Positions 22,099-30,467 are shown, numbered from the stretch's first letter. The stretch: DNA of 39,066 bases from Acidobacteriota bacterium (GCA_003224755.1 QHZR01000018.1:1-39066), one strand, 5' to 3'. The notes: a model not told the origin generated them from the sequence alone. Translations and numbers: made by a program.

Positions 22099-23805
22099 CT
22101 ACTTCGCCGCCGCGGCTTTCGCGTTGATCCGCTCAAACGCTTCTTCCGCCCGGCGCAGCGCCTCATCTACGTTGGCGCAAAAGTTTTCCCTTCCCACAAC
22201 TTCTTCGAATTCTGCCTGATGCATTAGTTCAGCCGGCTGTTCCCGCGCTCCGCACAAAATAAGTGTCCGGCCTGAGGCATGCAGCTGCTTTGCGATTTCC
22301 TCAAGTGCGTAAATTCCTGTTGCATCAATCGCAGTCATATTGCGCAAGCGCATGATTACGACAGGCGGCAGTTCGTGCATCTTTTCTGTGATGGCAGAGA
22401 TCTTGTCGGTGGCGCCGAACAGGAATGGTCCATGGATCCTGAAAATCGTCGCGTAGTAGGGAATGTCCTTGTCCTGCAGAATGTGGATGCGACCGTCTTC
22501 GATATACTCGTCGGTGACTTGCGAAACTGTGGTTGTGTTCGCGACACGCGTGATGAAGAGTAGTGCAGCGAGAATCATTCCGGCTTCGACTGCGACCGTG
22601 AGATCTGCAAACACCGTGAGGCCAAACGTCACCAACCAAACGCTAATATCCGTCTTGGTCAGCTTGAGCAGTTGCGGAATTTCGCGCCACTCACCCATAT
22701 TGTAGGCGACAATCATCAAAATCCCGGCCAGCGCAGCCATTGGGATATAACTGGCCAGAGGCGCCGCGAACAGCAACACACACAAGAGCGTCAAGGCGTG
22801 GATTATTCCTGCAATCGGCGATTGCGCTCCGGAGCGAATGTTCGTTGCCGTGCGGGCAATGGCTCCTGTTGCAGGAAGTCCTCCGAACATCGGCGAAATG
22901 ATGTTGGCGATGCCTTGGCCCATCAGCTCTACGTTGGGATTATGCCGGTCATTGCTCATGCGGTCGGAGACTACCGCCGACATCAACGATTCGATTGCAC
23001 CGAGCATTGCCACGGTGAAAGCAGGGCCAAGCAGTCCGGTCACAAGCCTCGCATGCCAATGTGGGATTACCAGGTGCGGCAAACCGCTGGGGATTCCGCC
23101 CACAAAACGCGTGCCGATTGTTTCCACCGGGAGCTTCAGGAGATTTGCCGCGACCGTGGCGCCGAGCATGGCGACAATCGGTCCAGGAATACGATTAGAG
23201 AAAGCGCGGCACAGCAGCATCACGGCAACTGTGCATACGGCCAGCAACGTCGCGCGAGCGGACCAGGTCGGAGATGAAGCCGCCAAAGCCTTCATCCGCA
23301 ACCAGAATTCACCAGGCACCTTTGCAAGCTGCAGGCCGAAGAAATCTTTGATCTGAGTGCTGGCGATCAGCACGGCAATTCCGTTGGTGAACCCGACCAC
23401 CACCGGGCGTGGAATGAACTTTACCGCAGAACCCATGCTGGTTGCGCCGAGTACGACCAGCAGCACCCCGGCCATCATCGTGCACATGAACAGGCCATCA
23501 ATGCCGTGCGCGGCGACGATACCGGAGACGACAACCACGAAAGCGCCCGTAGGCCCGCCAATCTGAGTTTTGGATCCGCCGAAAGCGGAAATCAGAAATC
23601 CCGTCACCATTGCACAGTAGATTCCTGCTTGCGGAGTTAGGCCGGAAGCAATCGCGAACGCCATTGCTAACGGCAGTGCCACCAGTCCTACCGTGATTCC
23701 CGCAATCACATCCTTAGAAAATTTGGTGAGGTTGTAATCGCGAAGGCAGAGAACAGACTTCGGCAGCCAGCGATCGTCAAGAGGAAGAGAAAGATCAAGC
23801 CCCAT
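22099..23805 (-). CDS. SulP/SLC26-family anion permease with STAS domain
   Basis: This 568-residue inner-membrane transporter moves sulphate, bicarbonate or another small anion. The N-terminal part carries the SulP signature (GLTPQAGIYCAMVTGFLISA) and about 12 hydrophobic segments, including KTQIGGPTGAFVVVVSGIV and GLPATGAIARTATNIRSGA. The C-terminal STAS domain (about 440-550) includes FRIHGPFLFGATDKI and VIMRLRNMTAIDATGIYALE. The gene ends in a charged tail. Substrate cannot be read from sequence; there is no carbonic anhydrase or sulphate-assimilation gene alongside. The plus-strand neighbour upstream is a broken LacI-like gene about 300 bases away. Confidence 0.93.
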   Translation of the reverse strand: MGLDLSLPLDDRWLPKSVLCLRDYNLTKFSKDVIAGITVGLVALPLAMAFAIASGLTPQAGIYCAMVTGFLISAFGGSKTQIGGPTGAFVVVVSGIVAAHGIDGLFMCTMMAGVLLVVLGATSMGSAVKFIPRPVVVGFTNGIAVLIASTQIKDFFGLQLAKVPGEFWLRMKALAASSPTWSARATLLAVCTVAVMLLCRAFSNRIPGPIVAMLGATVAANLLKLPVETIGTRFVGGIPSGLPHLVIPHWHARLVTGLLGPAFTVAMLGAIESLMSAVVSDRMSNDRHNPNVELMGQGIANIISPMFGGLPATGAIARTATNIRSGAQSPIAGIIHALTLLCVLLFAAPLASYIPMAALAGILMIVAYNMGEWREIPQLLKLTKTDISVWLVTFGLTVFADLTVAVEAGMILAALLFITRVANTTTVSQVTDEYIEDGRIHILQDKDIPYYATIFRIHGPFLFGATDKISAITEKMHELPPVVIMRLRNMTAIDATGIYALEEIAKQLHASGRTLILCGAREQPAELMHQAEFEEVVGRENFCANVDEALRRAEEAFERINAKAAAAK

Positions 23806-24103
23806 ACTTCTCTAAATTATGACAGGTACACCACCCAATTTCCGTGTTACGGAAGGCGCGGGCACGGGTCGGAAACGCGCTTAAGTCAAAAATGCCTTCG
23901 ATAGATTTTTTCAATTGGACATTACGCAGACCATTTGTCACATTGAATACATAATCGCTGCCTTGTAGCAGGCCCCATTGATTATGCCCTTCCGCCTCGT
24001 CGCATCCGCTTTCCGGCCTTGTTGTCCCGAATCGAGCTAACTGGCACAAAATTCGGTTCCCAAATCATCGCTACACCGCGTAAAACGCGTGGAGATATTC
24101 GCA
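23806..24103. other. divergent spacer with no recognised element
   Basis: These 300 bases lie between the sulP start and the LacI-like remnant. I see no convincing open frame, repeat array or strong promoter in it. It is AT-richer than its surroundings around 23900-23960. Confidence 0.4.
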
Positions 24104-24481
24104 ATGGACAACAAACAAGAGGAAAGAGTCACTCTGAAAACGGTCGCAACCTATTTAGGACTAACGCCCGGTACGATTTCTGCCGTGCTGAATAATACGA
24201 ACGCCTCCCGGCGAATTCCGCAGGCGACGAAAGACCGCATCTTTGCCGCTGCCCGCGAGATGAACTATAAGGCCAACCCGCTGGCACGTGCCTTGCGCAC
24301 AGGAAAGGCCCTGCCTGTAAAAGCCGATTCGTATGATTCCGGACTGACCCGCGGCGCACTGGTCATCATGGATGCCGATCACTTCGTGCTGGCCATGAAT
24401 GCCATCCAGCAGGTAGGGTTACGCGTTCCCGATGATGTTTCGGTCGTGGAATTCGACAATATTCCGGCAGCGGTCATGTAA
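24104..24481 (+). pseudogene. LacI-family regulator with most of its ligand domain deleted
   Basis: The open frame encodes 125 residues. The first 60 are a normal LacI-type DNA-binding head: VTLKTVATYLGLTPGTISAVLN (helix-turn-helix), RRIPQATKDRIFAAAREMNY, then the hinge region NPLARALRTG. After about 25 residues without family resemblance, the chain jumps to ADHFVLAMNAIQQVGLRVPDDVSVVEFDNIPAA, which belongs near residue 280 of a normal 340-residue regulator, and then stops. About 200 residues of effector domain and the last 40-50 are missing, without a frameshift inside the remaining frame. It probably cannot sense a ligand; a DNA-binding fragment could still be made. Confidence 0.75.
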
Positions 24482-24492
24482 GCTCAACGATG

Positions 24493-24548
24493 TCTGCGGT
24501 TAAGGGACTGTTTCGTCGGAATCGAATTCAAGAGATCTTAACCGCAGA
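24493..24548. repeat. 12-bp perfect inverted repeat after the LacI remnant
   Basis: TCTGCGGTTAAG (24493-24504) pairs perfectly with CTTAACCGCAGA (24537-24548), with a loop of 32 bases; GTTCGCAGAGAG follows. It begins 12 bases after the truncated gene's stop and could mark the edge of the deletion or act as a hairpin terminator without T-run. Confidence 0.55.
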
Positions 24549-24633
24549 GTTCGCAGAGAGAATCATTTGGTGGCGAATTCGTCCGATTTGCGCGTCAATC
24601 CACTGACCCGGTTCATGTTAGATAATCTTTGGC

Positions 24634-25293
24634 ATGGTCTCTGCCGAGCGCTTCTCGGACACCTCGTCCGATCCTCCTGTCCACGGGTTTCTTCATCGGC
24701 CTGAATCTCCTTGCGGTGATGGCTTGGTCCTTACCCACGGAGCAGGCGGTAATGCTCAGTCCGCCCTGCTACAGGCGATGTCCGAGGCCTTTGCCGAATC
24801 GGGGTTCATCGTGCTCCGCTGTGATTTGCCGTTTCGACAACTCCGGCATTTTGGTCCGCCGCGGCCCGGCGAAGCGGTCCGCGATCGTCAAGGCCTGAAG
24901 TCCGCTGTCGCAGCGATCAGGAAGCTTGCCCAAGTCCGGATGCTTGTTGGCGGACAGAGCTATGGCGGACGCCAGGCGAGCATGTTGGTTGCGGAGGAGA
25001 AGCTCACGGATGGTCTGGTGCTGTTGTCCTATCCGCTGCATCCGCCGGGGCATCCGGAAAAGCTAAGAATCGAGCATCTGCCCAAACTTCAGGTTCCCAC
25101 GTTGTTCGTCCATGGAACGCGCGATCCCTTTGGGGCAATCGAGGAGATTGAGTCGGCGAGGAAGCTGATCCCGGCGAAGACATTCTTGCTGCCCGTTGAA
25201 GGTGCGGGGCACGACCTTGGATTTAAGGGAAAGGCGAAACGCGAAGATTTACCGGAATTGGTGTCGGAGAAATTTCAGGAATTCTTCGGTTGA
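24634..25293 (+). CDS. alpha/beta hydrolase, KANL3/Tex30-like
   Basis: This 219-residue cytoplasmic alpha/beta hydrolase shows LVLTHGAGGNAQSALLQAM (oxyanion-loop region), the nucleophile elbow GGQSYGG with the catalytic Ser, VPTLFVHGTRDPFG with the acid, and VEGAGHDLGF with the histidine. The arrangement and the LTHGAGG opening resemble the small dienelactone-hydrolase or KANL3/Tex30-like group, whose substrates are mostly unknown. The ATG at 24634 has no strong Shine-Dalgarno sequence. It is followed at about 100 bases by frr, but nothing suggests a shared function. Confidence 0.85.
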   Translation: MVSAERFSDTSSDPPVHGFLHRPESPCGDGLVLTHGAGGNAQSALLQAMSEAFAESGFIVLRCDLPFRQLRHFGPPRPGEAVRDRQGLKSAVAAIRKLAQVRMLVGGQSYGGRQASMLVAEEKLTDGLVLLSYPLHPPGHPEKLRIEHLPKLQVPTLFVHGTRDPFGAIEEIESARKLIPAKTFLLPVEGAGHDLGFKGKAKREDLPELVSEKFQEFFG

Positions 25294-25390
25294 GTGGATC
25301 AAGACTAACACTCGCTTTATCGGATCGCACGTTCCGAACTCTTGCTACAGTTTATAATTCAGCGTTTCATTCTTACTTCGAGGAGCGAAC

Positions 25391-25981
25391 ATGGCCCAGC
25401 CCACGATGGCTGCTGTTCCCGGACTCAAAGCAACCTATGTTCAGCTGAAAACCCGCATGGACAAAGCCGTGGACGACTTTCGCAAGGCGCTGGTCGCAAC
25501 CCGCACCGGCCGCGCTTCGGTGAATATGCTCGATGGTGTGAGCGTGGAGGCTTACGGCTCCCAGATGGCGCTAAACCAAGTCGCCACGGTTCATTCGCCA
25601 GAACCGCAGTTGATTACCGTGCAGCCGTACGATCCCACGCAGCTGTCGGCGATCGAAAAAGCGATCCGGAGTGCCGAGCTGGGATTGAATCCCATGAACG
25701 ATGGCAAGATCATCCGGGTTCCGGTGCCGCCGCTGACAGAAGAGCGCCGCAAAGAAATGGTGAAACACCTGCACAAAGTTTTGGAAGATCATCGTACGGC
25801 TGTGCGCAACATTCGGCGTGATGGGAATGATGCCATCAAAAAGGCGCTAAAAGACAAGAAGATCACCGAAGACGAAGAGAAGCGTGCCAGCGGAGAAATC
25901 CAAAAGCTTACCGACGATGAAATTAAGAAGATGGAAGACATGTGCAAAGCCAAAGAGAAGGAAGTGATGGAAATCAAGTAG
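25391..25981 (+). CDS. frr: ribosome recycling factor
   Basis: This factor splits post-termination ribosomes together with EF-G. The 196 residues include the conserved blocks DKAVDDFRKALVATRTGRAS, VEAYGSQMALNQVATV, ITVQPYDPTQLSAIEKAI, LNPMNDGKIIRVPVPPLTEE, RRKEMVKHLHKVLEDHRTAVRNIRRD and the C-terminal KITEDEEKRASGEIQKLTDD. It is about 10 residues longer than the usual 185 because of an N-terminal stretch (MAQPTMAAVPG); the ATG at 25391 follows GAGGAGCGAAC. The usual neighbours pyrH and tsf are not here. A 7-bp tandem array follows the stop codon. Confidence 0.96.
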   Translation: MAQPTMAAVPGLKATYVQLKTRMDKAVDDFRKALVATRTGRASVNMLDGVSVEAYGSQMALNQVATVHSPEPQLITVQPYDPTQLSAIEKAIRSAELGLNPMNDGKIIRVPVPPLTEERRKEMVKHLHKVLEDHRTAVRNIRRDGNDAIKKALKDKKITEDEEKRASGEIQKLTDDEIKKMEDMCKAKEKEVMEIK

Positions 25982-25988
25982 CGTCGTC

Positions 25989-26030
25989 GGTCGCTGGCTG
26001 CTGGCTGCTGGCTGCTGGCTGTTGGTCGTT
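25989..26030 (+). repeat. 7-bp tandem repeat array after frr
   Basis: There are six head-to-tail units: GGTCGCT, GGCTGCT three times, GGCTGTT and GGTCGTT. It begins eight bases after the frr stop. The GGCTGTT unit is identical to that of the array inside der. Confidence 0.75.
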
Positions 26031-26152
26031 GTTCTGGTGGCGGACCATGCTGCTTTGGAATTAGTCTTTACCGCAATTCTCTCGTGACAAGCATCGCCGG
26101 TTTCGCGAAAGGCCCACGACGCGCGACCAACGACATATCTAAGGAGAATCCC

Positions 26153-26626
26153 ATTACTCGCGCCGACATACCCGGATTTACCGTTATCGGAATCGAGGCC
26201 CGCACCACGAACACGAAAGAAGCGACCGCCGATGGGATTGTCCCGAAGCAATGGCAAAAATTCTTTCACGAAGGAATTCTCGCGAAAATTCCCAGCCGGA
26301 CTGGATCTAACATTTACGCTCTGTACACCGATTATGACAGCGACCGCAATGGCGAGTACAACTTCACAATCGGCGCGCTGGTCAAAAATGGCACTGCAGC
26401 GCCAACTGGCATGGTTGCCAAGCAGATTGCAGGCGGGCAATTCGCAGTAATTTCCAGCGATAAAGGTCCGCTGCGCAAAGTAGTTCCTGCGGCGTGGCAA
26501 GCGGCTTGGAAAATGGAAGACGCTGGCAAGTTAAGGCGTGCCTACCAAACGGACTTCGAAATTTACGACAAACGCAGTCAGGATCCGCAGAACGCGCGAG
26601 TGGACATTTACGTAGGGCTGAAATAG
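26153..26626 (+). CDS. GyrI-like effector-binding domain protein with possible ATT start
   Basis: This is a single-domain protein of the GyrI-like/AraC effector-binding type. Such domains bind small hydrophobic molecules and some hydrolyse or sequester toxins. Segments are PGFTVIGIEARTTN, KQWQKFFHEGILAKIPSR, IYALYTDYDSDRNGEYNFTIGA, GGQFAVISSDKGPL and a C-terminal YQTDFEIYD. A perfect AAGGAG at 26141-26146 lies six bases before ATT 26153, exactly where the domain begins (ITRADIPGF). The only standard start is GTG 26084, 23 codons upstream with no Shine-Dalgarno sequence. I therefore favour the rare ATT start, giving 157 residues. It lies between frr and gatB on the same strand. Confidence 0.75.
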   Translation: MTRADIPGFTVIGIEARTTNTKEATADGIVPKQWQKFFHEGILAKIPSRTGSNIYALYTDYDSDRNGEYNFTIGALVKNGTAAPTGMVAKQIAGGQFAVISSDKGPLRKVVPAAWQAAWKMEDAGKLRRAYQTDFEIYDKRSQDPQNARVDIYVGLK

Positions 26627-26639
26627 TTGATATATGCAG

Positions 26640-26662
26640 GCGAGAGACGCCAGTCTCCCGCT
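26640..26662. repeat. imperfect hairpin before gatB
   Basis: GCGAGAGAC pairs with GTCTCCCGC across a GCCA loop with one mismatch. It lies just after the GyrI-like gene and upstream of gatB. It has no T-run, so it is more likely a repeat than a terminator. Confidence 0.35.
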
Positions 26663-26697
26663 GACAGGATCAATCGCTGCTCTATAATCTGGTGAAT

Positions 26698-28200
26698 ATG
26701 GCGACGTCGGTGGAGAGTTCCGTGTCTGCGAGGGAGAAGTACGAGCCAGTGATTGGACTAGAAGTTCACGTCCAGCTCCTGACCGCGACCAAGATTTTTT
26801 GCTCGTGCTCGACCCATTTCGGCGATCCCCCGAATATGAACGTCTGCCCGGTGTGCCTGGGGCTTCCGGGGGCGTTACCGGTGCTAAATCGCAAGGCGGT
26901 TGAGTTTGCCACGCTGGCGGCAATGGCGCTGAGTTGCGAGATCCGTGAGACTTCGATCTTTGCGCGGAAGAATTACTTTTATCCGGACCTGCCCAAGGGG
27001 TATCAGATTTCACAGTACGACAAGCCGCTGGCGGAGCATGGATTTATTGAGATTGATGTCAGCGGGGGACGGACAGGGACGCCCGCCGCCCCACAATTCA
27101 AAAGAATTGGAATTACCCGCGTTCACCTCGAGGAAGATGCGGGCAAGAGTCTGCATGAGGGATTTGCCGGCGCTACTGATACGACCGCAATTGATCTCAA
27201 CCGCAGCGGCGTGCCGCTGATTGAGATCGTCAGCGAGCCAGACATCGCCTCGCCCGAAGAAGCCTACGAATATCTCACACGCTTGAAAGAGATCATTCTT
27301 TACACCGGCGTGAGTGACTGCAACATGGAGGAAGGCTCGCTGCGCTGCGATGCCAATGTCAGTGTGCGCCCGCGCGGGGAGAAGAAATTCGGCACGAAGA
27401 CAGAAGTCAAAAACGTAAATTCGTTCCGCTTTATCCGTGAAGCGCTCGAATATGAGATTGATCGCCAGATCGACGTTATCGAATCCGGTGGGAAAATCAC
27501 CCAGGAGACGCGCCTTTACAACTCCGTGGAAGGTAAGACCTATGGCATGCGCTCGAAAGAGCAGGCGCACGATTACCGCTATTTCCCGGAGCCTGATTTA
27601 CTGCCGCTAGTCGTGGATGAAAAATGGCGCGCAGAAATTCGTCTCACCATGCCGGAGCTTCCGGAAGGGCGCCGCAAACGCATGATGGCGGATTATGGAA
27701 TTACTGCCCAGGATGCGCACGTGCTCACGTTGACAAAGTCGCTTGCCGAGCAGTTCGAATCGGCTGCAAAAGTCGCGAAGAATCCCAAGCGCGTGGCGAA
27801 CCTGGTTCAGAGCGAGTTGATGGGCAGGCTGAAGGCTCGTGGACTTGAAATTGAACAGTCGCCGATTTCAATGAAGGGCTTAGCGGAAGCGGCTGATCTC
27901 GTCGACAGTGGCGCGATCTCGGGAAAGATGCTCAAGGATCTTTTCGACCTTTGCTTCGAGCGCGGTAAAGATTTTTCTGAGGTCTACGAGGAGCAAGGCC
28001 GTCCTGCGCAATCCCGCGATACGTCGGCGATCGAAAAAATTCTGGATCAAGTGATCGCAGCAAACCCCAAGCAGGTCGAGCAGTACCGCGCCGGCAAGAA
28101 AACGGTAGCGGCATTCTTTGTCGGGCAGGTCATGAAGCTCTCCAAAGGACAGGCCAATCCGCAGCTGGTGAATGAGCTGGTTGCGAAGAAGCTGGCATAA
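26698..28200 (+). CDS. gatB: Asp-tRNA(Asn)/Glu-tRNA(Gln) amidotransferase subunit B
   Basis: GatB is the tRNA-binding kinase-like subunit of GatCAB, which converts Glu-tRNA(Gln) or Asp-tRNA(Asn) to the amide forms. Starting at ATG 26698 (a GTG two codons earlier is possible) it has 500 residues. Family blocks are VIGLEVHVQLLTATKIFC, CSTHFGDPPNMNVCPVCLGLPG, DLPKGYQISQYDKPLAEHG, RIGITRVHLEEDAGKS, GVSDCNMEEGSLRCDANVSV and the C-terminal GQVMKLSKGQANPQLVNEL. Between EIDV and KRIGITR there are about 9 extra residues (GRTGTPAAP) compared with the Bacillus protein, coded by GC-rich repeat-like DNA. GatA and gatC are not adjacent, which is common outside Firmicutes. Confidence 0.96.
   Translation: MATSVESSVSAREKYEPVIGLEVHVQLLTATKIFCSCSTHFGDPPNMNVCPVCLGLPGALPVLNRKAVEFATLAAMALSCEIRETSIFARKNYFYPDLPKGYQISQYDKPLAEHGFIEIDVSGGRTGTPAAPQFKRIGITRVHLEEDAGKSLHEGFAGATDTTAIDLNRSGVPLIEIVSEPDIASPEEAYEYLTRLKEIILYTGVSDCNMEEGSLRCDANVSVRPRGEKKFGTKTEVKNVNSFRFIREALEYEIDRQIDVIESGGKITQETRLYNSVEGKTYGMRSKEQAHDYRYFPEPDLLPLVVDEKWRAEIRLTMPELPEGRRKRMMADYGITAQDAHVLTLTKSLAEQFESAAKVAKNPKRVANLVQSELMGRLKARGLEIEQSPISMKGLAEAADLVDSGAISGKMLKDLFDLCFERGKDFSEVYEEQGRPAQSRDTSAIEKILDQVIAANPKQVEQYRAGKKTVAAFFVGQVMKLSKGQANPQLVNELVAKKLA
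27068..27096. repeat. GC repeat sequence inside gatB
   Basis: The stretch begins GGACGGACAGGGACGCCCG and ends with GCCCCACA. It resembles the palindrome between der and dinG, which reads GGACGGGCGAGGCGCCCG followed by TCCCCACA. It encodes GRTGTPAAP in frame, an insertion relative to Bacillus GatB. Confidence 0.5.
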
Positions 28201-28424
28201 CCCTTAATTACACCTGGTGTCATCCCGAACTCGACCGCAGCGGCGGGCAGGAGAGGGATCTTGGGCTTGGTCCGTTACGATGCAGTTGACGGGATGAAAT
28301 CAAACCCAGCCTCTTAGTGGTCCTTGCTGACAACACTGCTCCCGCCCGACCGTCGTAAGGTCCCTCTTCCGTCCGCTCTCAGCGAACGGATTCGGGATGA
28401 GAATGATTTAGGTTGGATCGGAGG
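28201..28424. repeat. intergenic repeat with distant inverted arms
   Basis: TCATCCCGAA (28220-28229) pairs perfectly with TTCGGGATGA (28391-28400). Inside, GAGAGGGA near 28251 has a near-inverse TCCCTCTT near 28361. The whole 224-base space between gatB and the convergent gene holds nothing else recognisable. Similar TCATCC-type sequence occurs at 2720 in the other repeat-rich spacer. Confidence 0.45.
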
Positions 28425-29162
28425 TTATCCCCGCCTTCTGTAATACACGGCAAATTCAAATCCGGGATTCGGCGGGAACAGCTCTGTGATTTTACGAAGG
28501 CGTTCGGCTAGAGCGTTCGGCGCAAGCAGAGGATAGTCGCGCTCGCGCAGGTCCTGATAGTCCACATCAAGAAACAACGACAAAAGATAGATGGAAATCG
28601 CGTCAGAAAACGCCGCCGCAAAATATTCGTTCTTGTGCTTCTCGGCGTCAGCGCCCGGAGCGCTGGAGAGTTTGCGCGACTCCCATGCATCGAGCGAAGT
28701 CTCGCCACGAATACCTGCTTCAGCCTGCTTCCACACCAGATCGGCAAATTCGTGCGAAACCCCGGCACGCTCCACAAACGCATGACCCACATTGATGTAG
28801 AACTCGAAGGCGATGGAAAACTTATCGTCCATCAGACGCGTGGAGATAAAGACGCACTGTGAGCCGCCAAGCTCAAGATTGCGATGGCATACGGCACTGT
28901 CACTGAGCGCGATGTCGTAACGGTCGGCGATCACGGTCTGATCGCCCTGATTCACTGTAAGCGGCACAAAATAGTAAGCCTTACGATCGAGAGCTCCGGC
29001 AATGGAACCGGGGACCGCGGAAACCATTCGCTCCACATCCACGGTGGTAAGGTTCATCTCTCCGGAAACCGCGTAGCAGATTCCGTTGGGCGCTTGTGAA
29101 ACCGGTGTTTCACGCACAACTTCCGCCGGTGGACGCGTGATTGCTTGGGCTGCCTGCGACAT
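28425..29162 (-). CDS. conserved protein of unknown function
   Basis: I do not recognise this protein of 245 residues. It has no signal peptide and no long hydrophobic helix, so it is probably cytoplasmic. Visible features are a Pro/Ala-rich N-terminus, a mixed alpha/beta body with CYAVSGEMNLTTVDVERMV, KAYYFVPLTVNQGDQTVIADRYD and SIAFEFYINVGHAFVERAGV, a helical part EKHKNEYFAAAFSDAISIY, and a C-terminal stretch LLAPNALAERLRKITELFPP. Composition and codon use look like a true gene. The start is ATG 29162, or GTG one codon earlier, with no clear ribosome-binding site. It is divergent from the small membrane protein gene at 29233. Confidence 0.7.
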   Translation of the reverse strand: MSQAAQAITRPPAEVVRETPVSQAPNGICYAVSGEMNLTTVDVERMVSAVPGSIAGALDRKAYYFVPLTVNQGDQTVIADRYDIALSDSAVCHRNLELGGSQCVFISTRLMDDKFSIAFEFYINVGHAFVERAGVSHEFADLVWKQAEAGIRGETSLDAWESRKLSSAPGADAEKHKNEYFAAAFSDAISIYLLSLFLDVDYQDLRERDYPLLAPNALAERLRKITELFPPNPGFEFAVYYRRRG

Positions 29163-29232
29163 CACCGCTTATTCTAGCGCAGGACGCGAGAGCGCATGCG
29201 CTGAAACCCATTGCTGGTGTAGTTTAGAAGCA

Positions 29233-29535
29233 ATGCCTTCATTACTGGCCCCATCGCAGCGCCCGCGCTGGTTTCTAATTCCGGTTCGTGTGCTGCTGGT
29301 GACTTTTATCGTTACGCTGCTGTCGTTTGCGGTTAGTTTGTTGCTCGGGATCGGTGGTGTATTGCTGGCATCATGGCTCAAAGGCGCTCATCCCAATATG
29401 ACGCTTGCGTACCGTTATGTGGCGCTTCCGGTAGCGGCAATGGTGGCTGCGATTGTGCTGGTTTCGGCCAGCTTTATGGAAGCGCGGCACTATCGTCAAG
29501 CGAAAACGCTCGACGGCATCGAGCGGGCGGGCTGA
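29233..29535 (+). CDS. small two-helix membrane protein of unknown function
   Basis: This protein of 100 residues starts at ATG 29233 (MPSLLAPSQRPRWFLIPVRV). Two transmembrane helices are visible: LLVTFIVTLLSFAVSLLLGI followed by GGVLLASWL, and YVALPVAAMVAAIVLVSASF. The ends are basic, and the C-terminus reads EARHYRQAKTLDGIERAG. I cannot name the family. It lies 40 bases upstream of the class I amidotransferase-like gene on the same strand, so they may be co-transcribed. Confidence 0.7.
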   Translation: MPSLLAPSQRPRWFLIPVRVLLVTFIVTLLSFAVSLLLGIGGVLLASWLKGAHPNMTLAYRYVALPVAAMVAAIVLVSASFMEARHYRQAKTLDGIERAG

Positions 29536-29577
29536 TCTGAGGCCTTATGATGAATTTACTTCAGTGAATTTGCGTCG

Positions 29578-30315
29578 ATGAAACCGCGCATCGCCATTCC
29601 ACTTCCGCACAGCGGCGACCTAGAGTACGCCGAACGGGCAATTCCTCAATATGAGCGCGCGGTCGAACTTTCTGGAGGCGAGCCGGTGCGCATTCCGCTC
29701 AACCACACTCCCGCGGAAGTCATGAAGCTGATTGAGCGCTGCGATGCTGTGCTTCTGCCGGGCAGCAAAGCAGATGTGGATCCGGCGAAGTTCGGTGCAA
29801 AGAAACATCCGAAAACGGAGTCTGCCGATCCCAAGCGCGACACTGTCGACGAATTGCTCCTGCAGGATGCCTACAACATGCGCAAGCCGGTGCTGGGCAT
29901 CTGCTACGGTCTGCAGATTCTAAACGTCTATCGATCAGGAACCCTTATGCAGCATATTGAGTCGGCGGTCAATCACGAGGCCGGGCGCACAGTGTCCGTA
30001 GCGCATAAAGTAGAGATTGATTCGGGGTCGAAGCTGGCTGAAATCGTAGGTTCTGGAATGGTTCCCACCAACTCCAGCCATCACCAGTCCGCAGAACTCG
30101 TCGGCGATAGACTGAGAGTCGTCGCACGATGCCCGGAGGATGGGATCATCGAGGGGTTGGAAGGTACGTCGCCAGATCACTTCGTGCTGGCAGTGCAGTG
30201 GCATCCAGAACGATCATTTGACGAGGACAAGCGGTCGCAAGCGATTTTTAGCGCACTTGTAGAGGCCGCCAGAGAGAGGCATGGGGAATTGGAGGGCGAG
30301 TTCGAGACTGCCTAA
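29578..30315 (+). CDS. gamma-glutamyl-gamma-aminobutyrate hydrolase-like (PuuD family)
   Basis: This 245-residue class I glutamine-amidotransferase-fold hydrolase belongs to the peptidase C26 group, which includes PuuD and cleaves gamma-glutamyl bonds. The nucleophile Cys lies in VLGICYGLQILNVY and the His and Glu in LAVQWHPERSF. The N-terminal part has IPLPHSGDLEY and LLPGSKADVDPAKFG. PuuD proteins normally have GG in the LLPGG turn; here it is GS, and the expected GG after the Cys elbow is RSG. The usual role is polyamine breakdown, but there are no putrescine genes nearby. The ATG at 29578 follows the small membrane-protein gene. Confidence 0.88.
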   Translation: MKPRIAIPLPHSGDLEYAERAIPQYERAVELSGGEPVRIPLNHTPAEVMKLIERCDAVLLPGSKADVDPAKFGAKKHPKTESADPKRDTVDELLLQDAYNMRKPVLGICYGLQILNVYRSGTLMQHIESAVNHEAGRTVSVAHKVEIDSGSKLAEIVGSGMVPTNSSHHQSAELVGDRLRVVARCPEDGIIEGLEGTSPDHFVLAVQWHPERSFDEDKRSQAIFSALVEAARERHGELEGEFETA

Positions 30316-30467
30316 GAACCATGTTTTCCGCTACCCAGGTGTGCAAAACTTCCGGAGGATATTAAAGTCTTGTAACTTCAGTACTTAGGCTAAATCGTTG
30401 TAGCAGTTACCTGCAAGTTGCTTTGGAATATAAACTTGCGTCTCTCTACAACTTTTGTGCTATTTGA

